This document shows, one piece after another, positions 58,715 through 64,000 of a DNA stretch of 64,000 nt. Below the pieces are notes generated by a model. That model was not told the DNA's origin and ran no database searches. It worked only from the letters and a program-made list of their open reading frames with translations. Position 1 is the stretch's first letter. Each line of letters begins with the position of its first letter. A program made the position numbers and the translations under genes. Origin of the DNA: Streptomyces alfalfae (GTDB taxonomy: Bacteria; Actinomycetota; Actinomycetes; Streptomycetales; Streptomycetaceae); contig NZ_QEXM01000036.1 of the NCBI RefSeq assembly GCF_004127445.1, positions 91,014-155,013 on the forward strand. Reading direction: 5' to 3'.

Positions 58715-59023
58715 TGGGCACGCGCGGTCGGACGCGTCGTCGACGGAGCCGTCGTGGCGGGGCCGGTCGCCGTGGTGGCGTCGGGCCGCGAGGGCGGACG
58801 GGACCGCCCGGCCCAGCCGCCCGCGACGGCGCCGCACGCCCAGGAGACGGACTGACAGCCGGTAGCGGGCGGGCGGTGCGGCGTTCCGGGGCGGGATCTC
58901 CGGGGTGGATCTTCCCGGTGGCGGCCGGGAGGCGGTTAACCGGGCCAACCGCGGGCAGAGTGGCACCAATGAGGATCTGACCGGCGAAAGGAGCCTCGCA
59001 ACCGTGCGAAGGGAACACAGCGC
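58715..59023. other. 309-bp gap between the pseudogene and the GAF-ANTAR gene
   Basis: No gene is visible; the minus strand reads open here but with poor content. It should contain the promoter of the GAF-ANTAR gene. No SigB-type box (GGGTA[CT]) was found by eye. Confidence 0.5.
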
Positions 59024-59743
59024 ATGAACGGTGACGGCGCCTACGACAGCACCCGCATGACCCAGTGGCTACTGGAGACCGACTCCCTGGAGCAGTTCCT
59101 CCAGACACTGGCCGACGCGGCTCTGGACATGACGGGCTTCGAGGGCGTCGGGGTGACGCTGGAACGGGACGGCCGGCCGCTGACGGTGGTCAGCTCCGGG
59201 TCCCCGGCGCCGGACCTGGACGAGAAGCAGTACGGCCAGGACGACGGCCCCTGCCTGCAGTCGCTGCGCAAGGCCGAGGAGATCGCCGTCCGCGACATGG
59301 CGGCCGAGACCCGGTGGGGCGAATACCCCGCGTACGCGGCGTCCCGCGGCATCCGTTCCTCCCTCTCCCTGCCGATCGCGGCCCACACGCACACCGCAGG
59401 GGCCCTCAACGTCTACGCCGCCCCGCCCGACGCGTTCGCCGGGGTCGACGTCGGGGCCCTGCGCTCCCTGGCCGCAGAGGCCACCGGCGGCATCGCCGTG
59501 GCCCGACGGATCAGCGAGACCCAGGAGTTCGCCGAGCAGATGCGGACCGCCATGCGGTCGCGCAGCGTCATCGACCAGGCCCTGGGCGTCGTCATGGGGC
59601 AGCGCCGCTGCACCGCCGAGGAAGCGTTCGACATCCTGCGATCCGCCTCCCAGCGCCGCAACGTCAAACTCCGTGACCTGTGCGGGGAACTGCTCACCAA
59701 CCTCACGGGCCGGCCTCCCACGGAGCCTGAGATCCGCTCGTGA
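59024..59743 (+). CDS. GAF-ANTAR regulator (paralogue)
   Basis: 239 aa, ATG with AAGGGA nine nt upstream. GAF domain about 15-165 (FLQTLADAALDMTGFEGVGV, YGQDDGPCLQSLRKAEEIAV, AASRGIRSSLSLPIAAHTHT) and ANTAR at about 170-230 (RSRSVIDQALGVVMGQRRCT, AEEAFDILRSASQRRNVKLR). Same architecture as the protein at 41553-42419 but with a normal C-terminus. It presumably acts as an RNA-binding antiterminator that senses a small molecule or redox signal through GAF. Confidence 0.93.
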   Translation: MNGDGAYDSTRMTQWLLETDSLEQFLQTLADAALDMTGFEGVGVTLERDGRPLTVVSSGSPAPDLDEKQYGQDDGPCLQSLRKAEEIAVRDMAAETRWGEYPAYAASRGIRSSLSLPIAAHTHTAGALNVYAAPPDAFAGVDVGALRSLAAEATGGIAVARRISETQEFAEQMRTAMRSRSVIDQALGVVMGQRRCTAEEAFDILRSASQRRNVKLRDLCGELLTNLTGRPPTEPEIRS

Positions 59744-59779
59744 ACCCACGCCGACGCTCCGCGGCCCGCTCGGCGGGGA

Positions 59780-60352
59780 CTACGGGCGGTCGTCCGAGGA
59801 GCGGCGCGCGGCGCGGCGGCGCAGGCGCAGGGGCAGCGCGTACCAGCAGATGCCGAACCACAGCATGACCGCCGCGGCCAGGGCCTCGGCGAAGGGGCCG
59901 GGGATCACGCTGCGCAGGATCAGCAGGAGGGTGCAGCCGATGGTCAGCGCGAGGAGGACCATGCCGCACATCATCAGGCGCCCCGCGCTCTCCACCACTT
60001 CGTCCTTCATGCGCTGGCCCGACAGGAAGCGGTGCAGGGACACGGGCGCGATCAGCGCGCCTGTGGCCGACGCGCCGAGGAGCACGGTGGCGACGTAGAC
60101 GCCGCGGTCGAACGTGTCCAGCTCCCGGAAGAGGGGGGTGAACGCCACGCTGAGCAGGAATCCGAAGAGGATCTGCACGCCTGTCTGGGCGACCCGCGTC
60201 TCCTGAAGGATCTCGTGCCAGCGGCGATTGACCCTCTCACGCGCGGTCTCCGGCACCTCGTCGCCTTCGCCCCGCGTGCCCTGGACGTGGTGGCGGGCAC
60301 AGCAGGCGGCTTCCTCCTCCACCGACTCGACCGGTCGCTCCGTCATGGTCAT
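59780..60352 (-). CDS. DUF6328-type membrane protein (paralogue)
   Basis: 190 aa, ATG with GGAGG upstream. An acidic, Cys-containing N-terminus (EEEAACCARHHVQGTRGEG) precedes RRWHEILQETRVAQTGVQIL, LFGFLLSVAFTPLFRELD, GALIAPVSLHRFLSGQRMKD and four membrane helices. The blocks align with the protein at 29495-30031, showing duplication. It converges with the GAF-ANTAR gene. Function unknown. Confidence 0.88.
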   Translation of the reverse strand: MTMTERPVESVEEEAACCARHHVQGTRGEGDEVPETARERVNRRWHEILQETRVAQTGVQILFGFLLSVAFTPLFRELDTFDRGVYVATVLLGASATGALIAPVSLHRFLSGQRMKDEVVESAGRLMMCGMVLLALTIGCTLLLILRSVIPGPFAEALAAAVMLWFGICWYALPLRLRRRAARRSSDDRP

Positions 60353-60724
60353 GGCATCCTCCTGGGTCCAGAGGAACCGGTTGCCCCCTGCGAACGCTTC
60401 CATGCAGGTCGGGCACCTGATGCCGGTGGCGCGGGGAGCGCTCGTGGCTGTGCTCCGGCCCGGTGTTCCGCCACCTGGACCGAGAGACCCGAGCGTGCGC
60501 CGAGACCGGCCAAGTGGCGGTCCGGCGAGGCGATGCGCAGACTTTGAGGGGGCGCCCCGGCCTCCGTACGAGCGGACGACACGCTGCCCGCGCCCGGCTT
60601 CCGCCACGGCTCCTGACGACGAGCCTCCCCTCTCCGGTGACCGGGCCCGGCACGGCCGCATCCCGGCCGCCGCATGAGGCGCCGCCCAAGGCGTCGACGA
60701 ACGAGACGACAAGGGAGAACCCTC

Positions 60725-60919
60725 ATGGCCGACATCAGCCCCATCGACCTCCAGAAGGCGCTCAAGGGCGCCGAGTACCCGGCCGGCAGAGACGACCTGG
60801 TCTCGCTGGCCCGGGACAACGGCGCGGACGACGACCTCGTCTCGAAGCTGCGGGACGCGTCGGCGGACCGGTTCGACGGACCGGACGAGGTCCAGAAGAC
60901 CGTGTTCGGCGACGCATAG
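60725..60919 (+). CDS. DUF2795 small protein
   Basis: 64 aa, ATG with AAGGGAGAA upstream. SPIDLQKALKGAEYPAGRDD and LVSLARDNGADDDLVSKLRD match the DUF2795 fold, small helical proteins found in Streptomyces and other high-G+C bacteria. Function unknown. It lies 37 bp before another small gene in the same direction. Confidence 0.9.
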   Translation: MADISPIDLQKALKGAEYPAGRDDLVSLARDNGADDDLVSKLRDASADRFDGPDEVQKTVFGDA

Positions 60920-60956
60920 GAACGCTCACCTCCGCAATCCGCCCGTACAGGAGGCG

Positions 60957-61163
60957 ATGACCATGCCCGAGCCGGGGAGCAAGAAGTACGACACCCGCCG
61001 CGCGCGGTTGCGCAAGGACGCGGAGCAGTCGGGAATCAGCGATCAGGAGGCCGGCCAGGCCGCGAACGAGACGCTCCGGGACGATCCCCGATGGCAGAGC
61101 CGCGGCCCGCGCACGGAACGCGGCCGGGGCCCGAAGGGCGAACGTACCGGGAACACCGACTGA
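60957..61163 (+). CDS. small charged hypothetical protein
   Basis: 68 aa, ATG with AGGAGG five nt upstream; the very good ribosome-binding site supports expression. The sequence is hydrophilic (KKYDTRRARLRKDAEQSGIS, DQEAGQAANETLRDD) with a disordered Arg/Gly end. No family recognised beyond short actinobacterial hypothetical proteins with the same DTRRARLR-like start. Possibly co-transcribed with the DUF2795 gene. Confidence 0.75.
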   Translation: MTMPEPGSKKYDTRRARLRKDAEQSGISDQEAGQAANETLRDDPRWQSRGPRTERGRGPKGERTGNTD

Positions 61164-61421
61164 CCCCGCGGCGGCGGCTCGCCCCCGAGCCGCCGCGGCG
61201 CGACGACACCCCGACCCGTGATCACGACTGGAGTCCGGCCCTGGCGCTCCGGTCGGACGATTCGATCGCCCGCGGCGGGGTGTCGCCGTGGTTCTCGGGG
61301 TTAGACGTACGGAAGCCGATCGAACGTAGGGAGCGCCGATGAGTCGCCCGCTTCACCAGGGCCTGGTGACCGGAGGAACGAACTGCCTGTCCAGGCCGGC
61401 GAAGGCGGAAGGCGGCGCCCG
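61164..61421. other. 258-bp leader region of the antiporter gene
   Basis: No gene seen. It contains the 15-bp palindrome at 61354-61368. A weak ATG at 61339 opens a short frame without support. Confidence 0.45.
61354..61368. promoter_or_regulatory. 15-bp palindrome before the antiporter
   Basis: CACCAGG, one central base, CCTGGTG: a perfect 7-bp-arm palindrome 53 bp before the antiporter start. It may be an operator or a short leader hairpin. Confidence 0.4.
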
Positions 61422-62738
61422 GTGACCCTGTCGGACGCGGTGTTCGCGTGGCTGGGAGCCGGAGCGTTGCTCGCGGCCGTGCTGCCGCGCGTGGTGGCGG
61501 GACGGCCCCTGTCGCTGCCGGTGGTGTTCCTGCTGAGCGGCGTCCTCGTCTACCTGCTCCCGCTGCCCCTGCCGGCGATCGACCCGGTCGAGCAGCGTGT
61601 CCTGACGGAGCACGTGACGGAGATCTGCGTCATCATCGCCCTGATGGGCGCGGGTCTCGCGCTCAACCGCCCGGTGGGCCGCAGGACGTGGGCCTCGACC
61701 TGGCGGCTCCTCGGCATCACGATGTCGTTGACCGTCGCGGTGACCGCCCTCGTGGCGTGGTGGCTCCTCGACTGGCCGCCGGCCGCCGCGCTGCTGCTCG
61801 CGGCGGTCCTCGCGCCCACGGACCCTGTGCTCGCCTCGGAGGTACGGGTGGGGGAGCCGACCGAGGACGAACACGACGAGGACGAGGTGCGGTTCGCCCT
61901 CACCAGCGAGGCCGGTCTCAACGACGGTCTCGCCTTCCCCCTGACCTACGCGGCGATCGCGCTGGCCGCTGCCGCGGGCAGTGGGTGGTCGGCGGAGTGG
62001 ATCGGGGGGTGGGCGGCCGAGGACGTGGTCTTCAAGTGCGTGGTCGGTGTGGTGAGCGGGCTGCTGGTCGGCAAGGTGCTGGGATGGATGTTCTTCCGGA
62101 CCCGCTCCTCGACGTTGCGGCTCGCCGAGTACCGGGAAGGGTTCGTCGCGCTGGCGGCCACCTTCCTGGCGTACGGGGTGACGGAACTCGTCGGCGGCTA
62201 CGGGTTCCTCGCCGTGTTCACCACCGCCTGCGCGGTCAGGGCGGCCGAGCGCGCACACGGCTTCCACAACGTGCTGCACGACTTCGTCGAACAGATCGAG
62301 CGCCTGCTGACCGCGACGCTGCTGTTCCTGCTGGGCGCGTTCATCGCGCTGGGCGGCCTGGCGCCGCTCACCTGGCAGGGCGCCGTCACCGGGCTGCTCC
62401 TCCTGCTCGTGATCCGGCCGCTGACCGGGTGGGCGGGGCTGCTGGGAGGCTCGCTGGGCAGCGGGGAACGCTGGGTGGTCGCGGGCTTCGGCATCCGCGG
62501 CATCGGCTCGCTGTACTACCTCGCCTACGCCCTGGGGCAGCAGGACTTCTTCGTCCCGCAGCGGGAGCTGTGGGCGGTGGTGACGTTCACGGTACTGGTG
62601 TCGGTGGTGCTGCACGGCGTCACGGCCGGCCCGGTGGTGCTCCGCCTGGACCGCCGGCGGGCCGCGAAGCCGTCGGGACCGGGGGAGAACCGCGGGGACG
62701 AGCCGCGTGGGGCGACGGTCCCGGACGCCGCACCGTAG
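61422..62738 (+). CDS. cation/proton antiporter (NhaP/CPA1 type)
   Basis: 438 aa, GTG start, about 12 membrane helices (AVFAWLGAGALLAAVLPRVV, VVFLLSGVLVYLLPLPLPA, AALLLAAVLAPTDPVLASEV). The hallmark segments LAPTDPVLASEVRVGEP and TSEAGLNDGLAFPLTYAAIA carry the ion-binding Asp residues of CPA1 antiporters, and FGIRGIGSLYYLAYALGQQ is the usual G-x-R-G element. Expected role is Na+ or K+/H+ exchange for pH and salt balance. The C-terminus is short, with no regulatory domain. A terminator follows. Confidence 0.93.
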   Translation: MTLSDAVFAWLGAGALLAAVLPRVVAGRPLSLPVVFLLSGVLVYLLPLPLPAIDPVEQRVLTEHVTEICVIIALMGAGLALNRPVGRRTWASTWRLLGITMSLTVAVTALVAWWLLDWPPAAALLLAAVLAPTDPVLASEVRVGEPTEDEHDEDEVRFALTSEAGLNDGLAFPLTYAAIALAAAAGSGWSAEWIGGWAAEDVVFKCVVGVVSGLLVGKVLGWMFFRTRSSTLRLAEYREGFVALAATFLAYGVTELVGGYGFLAVFTTACAVRAAERAHGFHNVLHDFVEQIERLLTATLLFLLGAFIALGGLAPLTWQGAVTGLLLLLVIRPLTGWAGLLGGSLGSGERWVVAGFGIRGIGSLYYLAYALGQQDFFVPQRELWAVVTFTVLVSVVLHGVTAGPVVLRLDRRRAAKPSGPGENRGDEPRGATVPDAAP

Positions 62739-62833
62739 AACGACCTCCTCCTTGGCTCGCCACGGGACGCGCCGGCGACGACGTCGGACACGGATGAGGG
62801 GCGGGCGCCCGCCGGTGTCGGGTACTGCCTGTG

Positions 62834-62869
62834 GCTGACCGGCCGCCTCGCGGACAACGGCCGGTCAGC
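62834..62869. terminator. perfect 12-bp inverted repeat after the antiporter
   Basis: GCTGACCGGCCG at 62834-62845 and its complement at 62858-62869, with a 12-nt loop, lie between the convergent antiporter and small-protein/galU unit. It probably terminates both. Confidence 0.7.
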
Positions 62870-62996
62870 CCGTCCCACCCATGGGAGCCGGCGCCGGGCT
62901 CCCCGCAACCCATGCGGCACCCTCACGCAATCGCCCCGGCGAGCGGCTGGAAACGCCTGAACCCCCGGGCCGCGCGCCCCCGGACGGCTGCCGGCA

Positions 62997-63131
62997 TCAC
63001 GACCGGCTTGCGATCAGCGCGATCAGGGCGACGGCGAAAAGCAGCAGGGGGCCGAGCTCGATCTTCACCTCGGCGCCCTCCCCGCCGTCCAGGTCGTGCG
63101 GGTCCTCGCGGTCCGGCGACGAGCCGGTCAT
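62997..63131 (-). CDS. 44-aa single-pass membrane microprotein coupled to galU
   Basis: A short frame missed by length cut-offs. The ATG overlaps the galU stop (ATGA), so it is translated with it. The product starts MTGSSPDREDPHDLDGGEGA, has an acidic N-terminal half, and ends with one hydrophobic helix VKIELGPLLLFAVALIALIA followed by SRS. It is a predicted membrane anchor or small partner; the function is unknown. The strong coupling is the main evidence. Confidence 0.65.
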   Translation of the reverse strand: MTGSSPDREDPHDLDGGEGAEVKIELGPLLLFAVALIALIASRS

Positions 63132-64000
63132 GAGGCGCGGACCGGATCGCTGCCGGTGACGTAACTGCGAAGCCAGGCCTTGAAGTCCGGCCCCAGATCT
63201 TCACGTTCGCACGCGAGTCTGACAATGGCACGCAGATAGTCGCCCCGGTCACCGGTGTCATAGCGGCGGCCCTCGAAGACCACGCCGTGCACGGGGCCGC
63301 CCACCTTCTCGTCGGCGGCGAGCTGCTGGAGGGCGTCGGTGAGCTGGATCTCGCCGCCGCGGCCCGGCTCGGTCTCGCGCAGGACGCCGAAGACGTGGGG
63401 GTCGAGGACGTAGCGGCCGATGATCGCGTAGGTGCTGGGGGCGTCGGCGACGTCGGGCTTCTCGACCAGGTCGGTGACCTTGACGACGTCGCCCTCCCCG
63501 GTGGCCTCGACGGCCGCGCAGCCGTAGAGGTGGATCTGCTCGGGGGCCACCTCCATGAGGGCGATGACGCTGCCGCCGTGCCGCTCCTGGATCTCCACCA
63601 TGCGGGCCAGCAGGGGGTCGCGCGGGTCGATGAGGTCGTCGCCGAGGAGCACGGCGAACGCTTCGTCACCGACGTGCGGGGCGGCGCACAGGACCGCGTG
63701 ACCGAGCCCCTTGGGGTCGCCCTGGCGCACATAGTGCATGGTCGCGAGGTCGCTGGACTCCTGGACCCGGGACAGCCTGTCCTCGTCGCCCTTCTTCAGC
63801 AGGGCGGACTCCAGTTCGTAGTTGCGGTCGAAGTGGTCCTCCAGGGGGCGCTTGTTGCGGCCCGTCACCATGAGGACGTCATCGAGGCCCGCGGACACGG
63901 CCTCCTCGACCACGTACTGGATCGCCGGCTTGTCGACGACCGGAAGCATCTCCTTGGGAGTCGCCTTGGTGGCGGGCAGGAAACGCGTGCCGAGACCGGC
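63128..64000 (-). CDS. galU: UTP-glucose-1-phosphate uridylyltransferase, N-terminus beyond window
   Basis: The last 290 residues are present; the frame is open to base 64000. It includes GLGTRFLPATKATPKEMLPV, the nucleotide-binding opening, then DKPAIQYVVEEAVSAGLDDV, RQGDPKGLGHAVLCAAPHVG, AVLLGDDLIDPRDPLLARMV and GRGGEIQLTDALQQLAADEK. GalU makes UDP-glucose from UTP and glucose 1-phosphate for cell-wall and polysaccharide synthesis. The stop overlaps the start of the 44-aa protein. Only about ten N-terminal residues are missing. Confidence 0.95.
   Translation of the reverse strand, partial: AGLGTRFLPATKATPKEMLPVVDKPAIQYVVEEAVSAGLDDVLMVTGRNKRPLEDHFDRNYELESALLKKGDEDRLSRVQESSDLATMHYVRQGDPKGLGHAVLCAAPHVGDEAFAVLLGDDLIDPRDPLLARMVEIQERHGGSVIALMEVAPEQIHLYGCAAVEATGEGDVVKVTDLVEKPDVADAPSTYAIIGRYVLDPHVFGVLRETEPGRGGEIQLTDALQQLAADEKVGGPVHGVVFEGRRYDTGDRGDYLRAIVRLACEREDLGPDFKAWLRSYVTGSDPVRAS

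Overview
The window looks like chromosomal DNA of a Streptomyces-type actinomycete. Coding DNA is very G+C rich with G/C at third codon positions. GTG and some TTG starts, ATGA/GTGA/TAATG gene junctions, ANTAR, SpoIIE, LuxR and DUF5133-type regulators, a GH19 chitinase behind DasR-like sites and a Ku gene all fit that group. I saw no rRNA, tRNA, CRISPR array, transposase or integrase. The species cannot be named from this window.

Region 1 (1-18.7 kb, minus strand) is a phage-tail-like contractile injection system (CIS/eCIS) of the Streptomyces type. In transcription order it holds a membrane-anchored Ig-like protein, a LuxR regulator, a DUF4255 cap-type protein, an AAA+ ATPase, a protein with an LQRTAGNAAV leader, then after a perfect terminator the sheath, tube protein 1, a baseplate-hub chaperone-like protein, a 52-aa DUF6760-like protein, a 1506-aa low-complexity repeat protein, tube protein 2, a LysM tube/baseplate adaptor, a VgrG-type spike, a gp25 baseplate wedge and the start of a gpJ-like baseplate protein that runs off the left edge. 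At 19.7-21.4 kb lies a separate eCIS-core (DUF4157) metalloprotease-like protein with an unknown C-terminus, a candidate cargo. A second candidate cargo, the LQRTAGNAAV protein, sits inside the cluster.

Region 2 (19-36 kb) is a mosaic of short stress, redox and regulatory units: lipoproteins, YceI, an XRE/DUF2975 pair with a palindromic operator, a carboxylate-amine ligase, an F420/LLM oxidoreductase, a DUF6766 gene broken by a TAA codon, a heme-oxygenase-like/CDGSH/methyltransferase operon, a succinate-semialdehyde-type dehydrogenase, a CBS protein, a TetR/DUF1348 divergon with two operators, a chitinase and a GNAT.

Region 3 (36-64 kb) holds a GH3 beta-glucosidase, an ABC exporter behind a MerR-type promoter that predicts a leaderless mRNA, a Tat-exported metallophosphoesterase, GAF-ANTAR and STAS regulators, two zinc alcohol dehydrogenases, a coiled-coil/Ku pair, a PAS-GAF-SpoIIE-HATPase phosphatase, a JmjC-type cupin, a holin-family/DUF3618 membrane-stress operon, a frameshifted ferric-reductase-like pseudogene, a Na+/H+ antiporter and galU coupled to an unlisted 44-aa membrane protein. 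Paralogue pairs of DUF5133, DUF6328 and GAF-ANTAR genes recur, and four genes carry in-frame minisatellites. Most convergent gene pairs are separated by long perfect inverted repeats that act as likely bidirectional terminators.
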